In this document: positions 6,716-13,765 of the stretch, piece after piece
Layout of the letters: each line of letters opens with the position of its first letter
Position numbering within the stretch: the stretch's first letter is position 1
From: Clostridia bacterium
GTDB taxonomy: Bacteria; Bacillota; Sulfobacillia; SLMV01
Reading direction: 5' to 3'
Length of the DNA stretch: 15,868 bases
Assembly (NCBI GenBank): GCA_007133365.1
Contig: SLMV01000072.1
Coordinates: 1-15,868, forward strand
Made by a program: the position numbers and the translations under genes
Notes under the pieces: model-generated
The model's input: the letters and a program-made list of their open reading frames with translations, nothing else
Told to the model about the DNA's origin: nothing
Databases searched by the model: none

Positions 6716-7565
6716 GAAGACAAAGGTTTTGGTTCAGGGAATTACCGGTCATCAGGGTGCTTTTCACGCGCTTCGGATGATGGAATATGGCACGCGTGTG
6801 GTGGCCGGCACGTCGCCCGGAAAAGGGGGCGAAAGCATTGACGGCATTCCGGTCTATGAAACGGTGGAAGCCTGCGTGCAACGGCACGGGGCCAACGCAT
6901 CCGCGCTATTTGTTCCGGCGCCTTTCGTCAAGGATGCTGCCTTCGAGGCCATGGGTGCGGGCATTCGCTTATTAGTCATCGTCAGTGAACATGTTCCCTT
7001 GCACGATACCCTGGATATTCTCGCCTATGCAAAAGACACCGGCAGTTATGTCGTCGGCCCCAACACGTTCGGCATCATCGTGCCGGAGCAATGTAAGATT
7101 GGCATAATGCCCGATCACATTTATCGCTCGGGATCAATCGGTTTGGTGAGCCGCAGCGGTACTTTAAGTTATGAGATCGCCTATTCCCTCGTGGAGGACG
7201 GTTGGGGGATCAGCATGGCGGTCGGTATCGGGGGTGATGCGGTGGTCGGTCTGAGCTACATCGACGTTTTGAAATGGATGGAACAAGACGAGGAAACCGA
7301 AGCCATCACCCTGATCGGAGAGATTGGTGGGAGCGCTGAAGAGGAAGCGGCCGAATTCATCAAGACCATGCGAAAGCCCGTGGTGGCATACGTGGCCGGG
7401 CAAACGGCTCCGGAAGGGAAGCGCATGGGCCATGCCGGGGCCATCATCGAACGCGGTCGGGGCACTTACCGGGCGAAATGCGAGGCCCTAGAAGAAGGAG
7501 GTGCGCAGGTCGCTGCCTTCCCCTGGGAGGTGCCGGACCTGGTGCGTCAGTGTTTGGCTATTTGA
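6696..7565 (+). CDS. sucD: Succinate-CoA ligase (ADP-forming) alpha subunit, or related C4-acid-CoA ligase
   Basis: A 289-residue alpha subunit. A CoA-binding Rossmann domain (1 to about 120; QGITGHQGAFHALRM, AGTSPGKGG) is followed by the ligase domain with SRSGTLSYE (152-160), IGEIGGSAEEEA (207-218) and the phosphorylated histidine H246 in GKRMGHAGAI, the same number as in Escherichia coli SucD. The usual GPNCPG loop reads GPNTFG here (121-126), so the conserved Cys-Pro pair is replaced by Thr-Phe. That loop lies near the CoA and acid site in known structures, so the change may affect substrate choice; this is inference. I chose ATG 6696 because AGGGGGG ends 5 nt before it; a TTG at 6678 would add six residues with no support. 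It overlaps sucC by 20 nt. Confidence 0.92.
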   Translation: MTIRVDEKTKVLVQGITGHQGAFHALRMMEYGTRVVAGTSPGKGGESIDGIPVYETVEACVQRHGANASALFVPAPFVKDAAFEAMGAGIRLLVIVSEHVPLHDTLDILAYAKDTGSYVVGPNTFGIIVPEQCKIGIMPDHIYRSGSIGLVSRSGTLSYEIAYSLVEDGWGISMAVGIGGDAVVGLSYIDVLKWMEQDEETEAITLIGEIGGSAEEEAAEFIKTMRKPVVAYVAGQTAPEGKRMGHAGAIIERGRGTYRAKCEALEEGGAQVAAFPWEVPDLVRQCLAI

Positions 7566-8374
7566 GTCTGGCGGCAGTCACCGCCGGCTTTTTTGCCTAT
7601 TTTCATAAAGAGGCATACGCCCCGGTTCGGGTGCGGCGTTTTGATATTCCATTGGTGGATTTGCCGCCGGAATGGGACGGGGCATGCGTGCTTCACTTAA
7701 CGGACATTCACGCACGGGATCTCACGCGGGATCGGCCGATTATTTTGAATTTATTGGATCAGGAACCGGTGGCCGCGGTCTTCGTCACCGGGGATCTTTT
7801 CCGTCGCGGTGATCGCGCCGGAGGTGAGGCCGTTCTTTCCCTCCTCCATGCGATGACGTCACGTGCTCCCGTCTATTTCGTAAGCGGCAATCATGATTAT
7901 CCGGTGCCGTCGCTGGCGGACGAATTGCAAAGCCTCGGCGTGATTCCACTGTATAATGACCATGTGCGCTTAAGTGACACCCTCTATTTGGTTGGGGTGG
8001 AGGATCCGCAGACGCGCCGGGCCGATTTGGATGGCGCCCTCGAAGGAGTGCCGCCCCATGCGTTTGTCATTTTGTTGGCGCACTCCCCGAGAATTCTTCC
8101 GGCGGCGGTTCGTCGGGGCATCCCGTTGTTATTCGCCGGCCATACCCACGGGGGCCAAGGCCGGATTCCCTTCAAAGGCGCCTTATGGGTGCCGGGGCAG
8201 CGTGAATTGTTCCCGACCTTTGATCGCGGCCTCTTCCGAGTAGAAAGGACCGTTATGTGGCTTTCCAGCGGCATGGGGATCAGTGGACCGCCGTTTCGAT
8301 TCTTAACGCCGCCGGAGGTGTGTCGGGTACGATTGCGGCGGGAGGCCAGCGAGAGCCAAACGCGAAAGGGTTAA
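7550..8374 (+). CDS. Membrane-anchored metallophosphatase (YkuE-like, calcineurin fold)
   Basis: A phosphoesterase of about 274 residues with the full dimetal site: D52 and H54 in LTDIHARD, D82 in TGDLF, N115/H116 in SGNHDY, H178 in LLAHSP and H198/H200 in AGHTHGGQ. The N-terminal stretch (FGYLSLAAVTAGFFAYF) is one hydrophobic segment, so the enzyme is probably tethered to the membrane; the family includes UDP-diacylglucosamine pyrophosphatase relatives and general phosphodiesterases, and the substrate is unknown. The start is uncertain: GTG 7550 overlaps sucD by 16 nt without a well spaced Shine-Dalgarno, TTG 7562 is the next option, and an open frame runs back to ATG 7478 with an Arg-rich, non-homologous extension that I reject. 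It sits between CoA-ligase and CoA-transferase genes with no obvious metabolic link, so it may only share the promoter. Confidence 0.85.
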   Translation: MFGYLSLAAVTAGFFAYFHKEAYAPVRVRRFDIPLVDLPPEWDGACVLHLTDIHARDLTRDRPIILNLLDQEPVAAVFVTGDLFRRGDRAGGEAVLSLLHAMTSRAPVYFVSGNHDYPVPSLADELQSLGVIPLYNDHVRLSDTLYLVGVEDPQTRRADLDGALEGVPPHAFVILLAHSPRILPAAVRRGIPLLFAGHTHGGQGRIPFKGALWVPGQRELFPTFDRGLFRVERTVMWLSSGMGISGPPFRFLTPPEVCRVRLRREASESQTRKG

Positions 8375-8389
8375 GGGTTAAAGGCTTAA
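8366..8389 (+). repeat. Short degenerate tandem repeat GGGTTAA after the metallophosphatase
   Basis: GGGTTAA is repeated directly (8368-8374, 8375-8381) and followed by a diverged third unit AGGCTTAA (8382-8389). The first copy contains the TAA stop of the metallophosphatase gene. It lies in one of the widest gaps of the operon (35 nt) before the CoA-transferase. No function is evident. Confidence 0.4.
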
Positions 8390-8409
8390 TGAGAAGCGAG
8401 GTGTGAAAA

Positions 8410-9651
8410 TTGCAAGGACCATTGAAAGGGGTGCGCGTGCTCGACTTGTCGCGAGTACTGACCGGCCCCTATTGCACCATGATGTTGGCTGACCTCGGCG
8501 CGGAAGTGATTAAGGTGGAACGGCCGGAGACCGGTGATGACACCCGGAGCTGGGGACCCCCATGGGTGGGGGAAGAAAGCCATTATTTTTTGAGCATCAA
8601 TCGGAACAAAAAGAGCATTGCGTTAGATTTGAAACACCCACAGGGCCAGGCCATTGCACGCCAACTGGCATTTGAATGTGATGTGGTACTGGAAAACTTC
8701 CGCCCGGGCACGGCATCCCGTCTTGGATTGGATTACGATGATTTAAAGTATCACAATCCGCGTTTGATCTACGCCTCGATTTCCGGCTTCGGCCAGGATG
8801 GTCCATATCGCGACCGAGCCGCTTATGACCTCATTATTCAGGGCATGGGGGGGCTCATGGGCATTACCGGTGCCGAGGACAGTGAGCCGATCCGTGTGGG
8901 CGTGGCCGTGGCCGACATCGGTGCCGGCATGTATGCCGCTTATGCCATTTTGGCCGCGTTGTGGGAGCGGGAGCGCTCGGGACAGGGGAATTACATTGAT
9001 GTCAGCATGATGGATGTCCAGGTGTCCTGGATGACGTATATGGCCCACTACTTTTTTGCCTCGGGGGATTTACCTCCCCGGCGGGCATCGGCGCATCCCA
9101 GCATTGTCCCGTATCAGGCATTTCCCACGTCGGATGGATGGATCAATGTGACGATTGGAAACGATAGTCTCTGGCAGCGTTTTGCACCGCTGATTGACCT
9201 CGACTCGGACGATCCGCGTTACCGGACGAACGCGGATCGGGTGGCTGAACGTGAAGCCCTCACGGCTTACATTGCGGATAAGATGAAGACCAAAACCCGT
9301 GACGAATGGGAGACCACCCTAAGAGCCCATGGGATACCCTGCGGACCCGTGTACGATATGGCCGAAGTCTTTTTTGACCCTCAGGTTCAAGCGCGCCGGA
9401 TGAAGCGGCAACTGCCCCACGCGCGGGAAGGGGAGATTGACCTTTTGGGGGTGCCGGTCAAGTTTGATCGAAATCCGGGAGCGGTGGTGGCAGCGCCGCC
9501 TCTTTTGGGTCAACATACGGTCGAGATTCTGACGTCAATGAATTATTCCGAAGACACCATCCGTTCCCTGGCAAAAGAAGGTGCCATCGGGATTAGTGAA
9601 ACGCCAACGAATGAAAAGACCGCCAATGACAGTGAAAGGAAGCGATGTTGA
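8410..9651 (+). CDS. Class III (CaiB/BaiF) CoA-transferase
   Basis: A 413-residue member of the formyl-CoA transferase family, which moves CoA from one acyl-CoA to another acid through aspartyl anhydride intermediates and works as an interlocked dimer. N-terminal LKGVRVLDLSRVLTGP, then GAEVIKVERPETGD, LSINRNKKSIALDL and LENFRPG are hallmark stretches. The catalytic aspartate is D169 in VAVADIGAGM, matching D169 of the formyl-CoA transferases. Length is typical. Known members of this family use succinyl-CoA, for example with malate, citramalate, itaconate or glutarate as acceptor. With succinate-CoA ligase and malate-forming genes just upstream, a succinyl-CoA-dependent transfer is plausible, but the acceptor cannot be read from sequence. 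The start is TTG at 8410 with GAGG about 8 nt upstream. The stop overlaps the start of the next gene in TGATG. Confidence 0.92.
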   Translation: MQGPLKGVRVLDLSRVLTGPYCTMMLADLGAEVIKVERPETGDDTRSWGPPWVGEESHYFLSINRNKKSIALDLKHPQGQAIARQLAFECDVVLENFRPGTASRLGLDYDDLKYHNPRLIYASISGFGQDGPYRDRAAYDLIIQGMGGLMGITGAEDSEPIRVGVAVADIGAGMYAAYAILAALWERERSGQGNYIDVSMMDVQVSWMTYMAHYFFASGDLPPRRASAHPSIVPYQAFPTSDGWINVTIGNDSLWQRFAPLIDLDSDDPRYRTNADRVAEREALTAYIADKMKTKTRDEWETTLRAHGIPCGPVYDMAEVFFDPQVQARRMKRQLPHAREGEIDLLGVPVKFDRNPGAVVAAPPLLGQHTVEILTSMNYSEDTIRSLAKEGAIGISETPTNEKTANDSERKRC

Positions 9652-10853
9652 TGCCCTTTGTTACGCACCTTGAGTGCCCAAAATGTCAAACCACGCTGGA
9701 TACCAATGCCTTACACAACCTATGCCCTTGTGGTTCGCCTCTGCTCGTTCGCTACGATCTTGAGGCCTTAGCCGAATCGATCACCCGGGATGACCTGATC
9801 AACGAGCGAAACGACATGTGGCGGTATCGGGCCTTTCTTCCCGTGCCCGACGATGCGATCGTGACTTTGGGTGAAGGCATGACGCCCATGCTGAAGGCCG
9901 AACGACTAGGGGCCCGGCTGGGCGTCGGCGAACTTTTGATCAAGGATGAGGGGGCCAATCCTACGGGCAGTTTTAAAGCCCGGGGCGCTGCGGCTGGCAT
10001 TTCCATGGCCCGAGTGCTCGGGGCTTCCACGGTGGCGATGCCGACGGCCGGCAATGCGGGCGGCGCCTGGTCGGCCTATGCGGCCAAGGCCGCGATCGAT
10101 TGTTATATTGCCATGCCGGAAGATGCCCCGGTGATTACCCAAAAGGAATGCGATCTATTCGGCGCTCATACCTATTTGGTGCGGGGTCTTATCTCCGATG
10201 CCGGGGCCATCATCGGTCGAGGGGTGAAGCGCTACGGTTGGTACGACGTGTCCACGTTGAAAGAACCCTACCGGATCGAGGGGAAAAAGACGATGGGCAT
10301 TGAATTGTTGGAGCAGTTGGACTGGCAAATGCCCGACGCCATCTTGTATCCCGCCGGTGGCGGCGTGGGTTTGATCGGCATTTGGAAGGCCTTTGAGGAA
10401 CTTGAAGCGATTGGGTGGATCGGCTCCGAGCGCCCGAAGATGATCGCGGTTCAGTCCGAAGGTTGCGCGCCCTTGGTGCAGGCGTTTGAGGCCGGAAAAA
10501 TGGAGTCCGAGTTCTGGGAAGGTGCCGAGACGTTGGCGGCGGGCATCCGGGTGCCGAAAGCGCTGGGTGACTTCCTCGTCCTCGAGGCCATCTATGCCAG
10601 TGACGGATGTGCGATTGCCGTTTCCGATGCCGAGATCATGTCGGCTTTAAGGCGGGTTTCGGAAGATGAAGGGATGTGGATTTGTCCCGAAGGGGCCGCG
10701 ACGGTGGCAGCACTGGAGCAATTAGTGGCCGATGGATTCTTGGGCGCGTCCGATAACGTCCTGATCATGAACACCGGAAGTGGTCTGAAGTATTCATCGG
10801 TGGTGGACATTGATCTGCCCGTTTTGGATATCGATGAGGACATCGAAATTTGA
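9651..10853 (+). CDS. thrC: Threonine synthase-like PLP enzyme with N-terminal zinc ribbon
   Basis: A protein of about 400 residues of the fold-type II PLP family. A zinc ribbon occupies the N-terminus (C9, C12, C25, C27: CPKC then CPCG), as in many threonine synthases. The PLP lysine is K109 in NPTGSFKARG. The substrate loop is PTAGNAGGAW (131-140), and a glycine loop YPAGGGVGLIG binds the PLP phosphate. Threonine synthase converts O-phosphohomoserine to threonine. The usual loop is S/T-S-G-N, and here it is T-A-G-N, so a different amino-acid lyase of the same family is possible. No hom or thrB gene is beside it. I prefer ATG 9651 because the AAGGAAG Shine-Dalgarno ends 8 nt upstream; an ATG at 9645 adds two residues and has only about 2 nt spacing. 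It is linked to the CoA-transferase by TGATG overlap. Confidence 0.8.
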   Translation: MPFVTHLECPKCQTTLDTNALHNLCPCGSPLLVRYDLEALAESITRDDLINERNDMWRYRAFLPVPDDAIVTLGEGMTPMLKAERLGARLGVGELLIKDEGANPTGSFKARGAAAGISMARVLGASTVAMPTAGNAGGAWSAYAAKAAIDCYIAMPEDAPVITQKECDLFGAHTYLVRGLISDAGAIIGRGVKRYGWYDVSTLKEPYRIEGKKTMGIELLEQLDWQMPDAILYPAGGGVGLIGIWKAFEELEAIGWIGSERPKMIAVQSEGCAPLVQAFEAGKMESEFWEGAETLAAGIRVPKALGDFLVLEAIYASDGCAIAVSDAEIMSALRRVSEDEGMWICPEGAATVAALEQLVADGFLGASDNVLIMNTGSGLKYSSVVDIDLPVLDIDEDIEI

Positions 10854-10866
10854 GGAGGGAATCCCG

Positions 10867-11664
10867 ATGAAGGACAACGCCGTATTAAAACTCTTTAAGG
10901 AGCGTGCGACGGTTCGCCGCTATAAGGATGAGCAGGTTCCCAAAGACGTGATCGAAACCATTGCCTGGGCGGGGCAGCGGGCGCCCTTCGCCACCCAGAT
11001 GTATTCCGTGGTGGTCAGCCAAAGCCCCGACAAAAAGGATGCGCTGAGGTCGCTTTTCGGACCGCTCGGGGCCGCTCCGATCTTTTTCTTGATCTGCTCG
11101 GATCTTCACAAAATTGAGACGATGGTGGGCATCGAAGGACCCAAGGCCGAGGTGGACGATTTAAACTTGATGTATTGGGCGCTTCAGGATGCCGCTTATG
11201 TGGCCCAAAACATGGTGGTCGCCGCCGAATCGTTGGGGTTGGGCACATGCTATTTGGGGGGTGCGCCCTGGCGGACGCAAGCATTGACCGAACTGTTCCA
11301 ATTGCCGGACCGGGTGTTTCCCCTCGTCGGATTGGTCATGGGGTATCCCGATGAAGCACCGCCACCCCGTCCGCGGTTGCCCTTATGGGCGATGCTCCAC
11401 TGGGAGGCGTATCGGACGCCGGATGCCGATGGCATCCATGATGCATTGGCGGCGATGGATGCCGGATTGAAGCGAGAGGGCTATTACAAGAAATATAAAG
11501 CGCGCATTGAATCGGAAGATGAACAGGAGAAAGCGAGTGTCCGCTATGGTTGGGGGACTCACATTGCGCGCAAGCACAAAAACGTCGGGGCGTTTGCCTC
11601 GCTTCGTCGTCAACTGGCGGCCAAGCGGATTAACATCATGGGTGAGCAGGACGAGGGGACATGA
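10867..11664 (+). CDS. Nitroreductase-family flavoprotein
   Basis: A 265-residue FMN-dependent NAD(P)H oxidoreductase of the nitroreductase fold. FERATVRRYKDEQVP-like sequence near residue 10-25 (KERATVRRYKDEQVP) is the FMN-phosphate strand, TIAWAGQRAPFATQ (31-44) follows, and ESLGLGTCYLGGAPW with LVGLVMGYPDE marks the second FMN region. A C-terminal tail of about 60 residues (from DAGLKREGYYKKY onward) is charged and probably wraps the partner subunit of the dimer. The natural substrate is not predictable; flavin, quinone or nitro compounds are known for relatives. Start ATG 10867 has an excellent AGGAGGG 7 nt upstream and stands 13 nt after the PLP enzyme. The frame is open further upstream, but the extra 19 residues overlap the previous gene and precede the ribosome binding site, so I exclude them. 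Its stop overlaps the Nudix start by 4 nt. Confidence 0.88.
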   Translation: MKDNAVLKLFKERATVRRYKDEQVPKDVIETIAWAGQRAPFATQMYSVVVSQSPDKKDALRSLFGPLGAAPIFFLICSDLHKIETMVGIEGPKAEVDDLNLMYWALQDAAYVAQNMVVAAESLGLGTCYLGGAPWRTQALTELFQLPDRVFPLVGLVMGYPDEAPPPRPRLPLWAMLHWEAYRTPDADGIHDALAAMDAGLKREGYYKKYKARIESEDEQEKASVRYGWGTHIARKHKNVGAFASLRRQLAAKRINIMGEQDEGT

Positions 11665-12113
11665 GGTCCTCGGATCAACCGCGGGGTGAGGAAGCGGCCG
11701 GAGCCGTGGTGTATGGTTGGCCGGACGGGACCCTCCACCTGCTCGTCATTTTGGATCGATTTGGGCGGTGGAGTCTTCCGAAAGGGCATATCGATCCCGG
11801 GGAATCGCCGGAAGAAGCCGCCGCCCGCGAAGTGTGGGAAGAGACCGGCGTTACGGTCCAAATCAAAGGGTGGCTTGATGAAGTCAAGTATCGCTTTTGG
11901 CGTGCGGGCCGGTTACGAAAGAAATGCGTTTGCTACTTTCTAGGTTGTGCCGAAAATCATAAGGTGAGGAGCCCGGCGGGCGAAGTGGCGTTGGTGCGAT
12001 GGGTGACGCCAAATGACTTTTTGGATTATTGCGATTATCCCCAGAATCGTGGCGTTTACAGCCGGGGATTGAGGTGGGTGTGCGCGATGCCAAAAGAAAA
12101 GAGGCCGGGATAA
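11661..12113 (+). CDS. Nudix hydrolase (MutT / Ap4A hydrolase-like)
   Basis: A 150-residue Nudix protein with a perfect box from G42 to V64: G-x5-E-x7-R-E-V-x-E-E-x-G-V (GHIDPGES, then REVWEETGV). The preceding WSLPKGH and the general layout resemble diadenosine polyphosphate and house-cleaning hydrolases. It would hydrolyse a nucleoside diphosphate linked to another group, releasing a nucleotide; the exact substrate is unknown. The start ATG overlaps the nitroreductase stop (ATGA) with GAGGGG just upstream, part of a possible hairpin over the start codon (11652-11672). The TAA stop lies in the loop of a hairpin that acts as terminator for the opposite-strand tRNA. This is the last gene of the plus-strand operon. 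Confidence 0.9.
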   Translation: MRSSDQPRGEEAAGAVVYGWPDGTLHLLVILDRFGRWSLPKGHIDPGESPEEAAAREVWEETGVTVQIKGWLDEVKYRFWRAGRLRKKCVCYFLGCAENHKVRSPAGEVALVRWVTPNDFLDYCDYPQNRGVYSRGLRWVCAMPKEKRPG

Positions 12114-12124
12114 CCGGGCCTCTT
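12090..12124 (-). terminator. Intrinsic terminator of tRNA-Pro, overlapping the Nudix gene end
   Basis: On the minus strand, AAGAGGCC (12124-12117) pairs perfectly with GGCCTCTT (12106-12099) across a 10-nt loop, and is followed directly by TTCTTTT. This is a strong Rho-independent terminator 3 nt beyond the tRNA. On the plus strand the same hairpin is followed by TTCTGTC only, so it would be a weak terminator for the operon. The Nudix stop codon (12111-12113) is in the loop. Confidence 0.8.
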
Positions 12125-12127
12125 CTG

Positions 12128-12202
12128 TCGGGATGGCGAGATTTGAACTCGCGACCTCCGCGTCCCGAACGCGGCGCCCTAGCCAAACTGGGCCACATCC
12201 CG
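12128..12202 (-). tRNA. tRNA-Pro (anticodon CGG)
   Basis: A 75-nt cloverleaf is readable by hand. The acceptor stem is CGGGATG with CATCCCG, the D arm GCCC and GGGC enclose AGTTTGGCTA, the anticodon stem CCGCG and CGCGG encloses the loop TTCGGGA, giving anticodon CGG, and the T arm GCGAG and CTCGC encloses TTCAAAT. The discriminator is A (12128), and C1-G72 with A73 is typical of bacterial tRNA-Pro. CCA is not encoded. It reads CCG codons. A consensus promoter lies upstream and a terminator just downstream, so it is a single-gene transcript. Confidence 0.96.
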
Positions 12203-12220
12203 TTTAATCATGCATGTTTC

Positions 12221-12249
12221 ATTCTACCCATGGGATCAACTGGCGTCAA
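12221..12249 (-). promoter_or_regulatory. Sigma-70/sigma-A promoter of tRNA-Pro
   Basis: On the minus strand, TTGACG (12249-12244) and TAGAAT (12226-12221) are separated by 17 bp, 5 of 6 matches to each consensus hexamer. Transcription would begin around 12214, about a dozen bases before the tRNA. The rest of the gap 12203-12339 must also hold a plus-strand promoter for murT, but I see only weak candidates such as TTGCTA (12281-12286) with TTTTAA (12304-12309). Confidence 0.85.
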
Positions 12250-12339
12250 CAGTGAAGCACAGGTCCGAGGGGGAAAGGGTTTGCTAAAGAAGATGTCGTG
12301 GATTTTTAACCAGAGGATTGATAACGCGAGGAGGTTCGT

Positions 12340-13758
12340 ATGGCGAAGTTGCGATTGCTTGTGGCCGTGTGGTTGGGGAAGATTGCCATTCGTCTGTTGC
12401 GATTGACGTCGCATTCCGGGACCACGTTGCCCGGCCGGGTGTCCTTGAAAGTGGCACCTTTTTTGTTGGAGCGTCTGGGCCAAACGGCGGCCGGCGCGCG
12501 CGTGGTGATCACCGGGACCAATGGAAAGACTACCACCGCCGCGTTTTTGGGCAATATGTTAAAGGAGGCGAACCGCCGGTTCGTCCGAAATGTAAGTGGT
12601 GCTAACCTCCCTTCGGGGATTGCCACCACCATGGTCGAACATGCAAGTTTGGGCGGGACGCTATCGACGGAGTTTCTTCTCACGGAAGTGGATGAAGCCA
12701 TGATGCCCAGGGTGACTCGGGCCCTTCAGCCGGAGGTCACGGTGGTGACAAACTTCTTCCGCGACCAACTCGATCGTTATGGGGAGTTGGATCGCATCGT
12801 GGGAATCGTAGGCGGTGCGCTTCGTTTTACATCGCATACGGTTTGCCTCAATGCCGATGACCCGATGGTGGCGGGTCTGGTGAAGGATTTACCGCCGGGC
12901 GTCGTGCCGATCATGTTTGGAATTGAGGGCGGCGAGGTCGTCGATCAAGCGGATCGCCAAGGCACGATGGGCGCGCGAGTAGGTGTCGACACCCAGTTTT
13001 GTCCGATTTGCGGGACACGATTTGAGTATGAGACGGTGACGTATGGCCATTTGGGTATCTACCGGTGTCCCGGTTGTTCGTTTACCCGGCCGACGCTGGA
13101 TGTGGCAGGACGAATCCTGAGTGAAGGCGGCGACGAAATGGCCCAACTTGAGATTCGACACGTGGCGACGGGGGGCACCGTTACCGTCGCGCTTAAGATT
13201 CCGGGTCTTTATAATGCATATAATGCCCTGGCTGCGGCGACGGCCGGGCTGGCCTTGGGTCTTACGTTATCGGAAGTCGCTCGTGGTATTGAGGCCTTTA
13301 CCGGCGCCTTCGGGCGCATGGAGCGGGTGGCGCTTCCGTCGGGGGAAATGACGTTGGCACTGGTGAAAAACCCGGTGGGCTTTAATGAGGTGTTACGTAC
13401 GGTGCAAAACGTGACGGCGCCGCGGGTCCTCATGATCGCCATCAACGATCGGTTGGCCGATGGTACGGACATCTCCTGGTTATGGGATGTGGATTTTGAG
13501 CGACTCCGCGAGGTGTCGGGCATTCATTTTGTGGTATCGGGACGAAGGGCAAAAGACATGGCGGTTCGCCTAAAATATGCAGGCGTTTCGACCGATCGTC
13601 TCGAGGTCATCACCGATCTTCAAAAGGCGGTGAGCCGATCGTTGGAATTGGCCGGGGATCAAGCGCAATTATTTGTCCTACCAACCTATACCGCCATGCT
13701 GGCATTACGGGCGGAGCTCGTCCGGCGCGGGCTGGTATCGGCCATGTGGAAGGGATGA
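12340..13758 (+). CDS. murT: Lipid II isoglutaminyl synthase, Mur-ligase subunit MurT
   Basis: A 472-residue Mur-ligase relative that, with GatD, amidates the alpha-carboxyl of D-Glu in lipid II using glutamine and ATP. The P-loop is TGTNGKTTT (58-66). NFFRDQLDRYGELD (138-151) and LNADDP (170-175) are central-domain motifs. Four cysteines (C221, C224, C243, C246; CPICG then CPGC) form the zinc ribbon insertion characteristic of MurT. The C-terminal DUF1727 domain contains LVKNPVGFNEVL and NDRLADGTDISWLWDVDF, which in known structures supplies the Asp of the amidotransferase triad. The N-terminus is hydrophobic (LRLLVAVWLGKIAIRLL), consistent with work near the membrane. The start ATG follows GAGGAGG by 5 nt. 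gatD begins 7 nt after its stop. Length and all motifs are normal. Confidence 0.95.
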   Translation: MAKLRLLVAVWLGKIAIRLLRLTSHSGTTLPGRVSLKVAPFLLERLGQTAAGARVVITGTNGKTTTAAFLGNMLKEANRRFVRNVSGANLPSGIATTMVEHASLGGTLSTEFLLTEVDEAMMPRVTRALQPEVTVVTNFFRDQLDRYGELDRIVGIVGGALRFTSHTVCLNADDPMVAGLVKDLPPGVVPIMFGIEGGEVVDQADRQGTMGARVGVDTQFCPICGTRFEYETVTYGHLGIYRCPGCSFTRPTLDVAGRILSEGGDEMAQLEIRHVATGGTVTVALKIPGLYNAYNALAAATAGLALGLTLSEVARGIEAFTGAFGRMERVALPSGEMTLALVKNPVGFNEVLRTVQNVTAPRVLMIAINDRLADGTDISWLWDVDFERLREVSGIHFVVSGRRAKDMAVRLKYAGVSTDRLEVITDLQKAVSRSLELAGDQAQLFVLPTYTAMLALRAELVRRGLVSAMWKG

Positions 13759-13765
13759 GGTCCTC

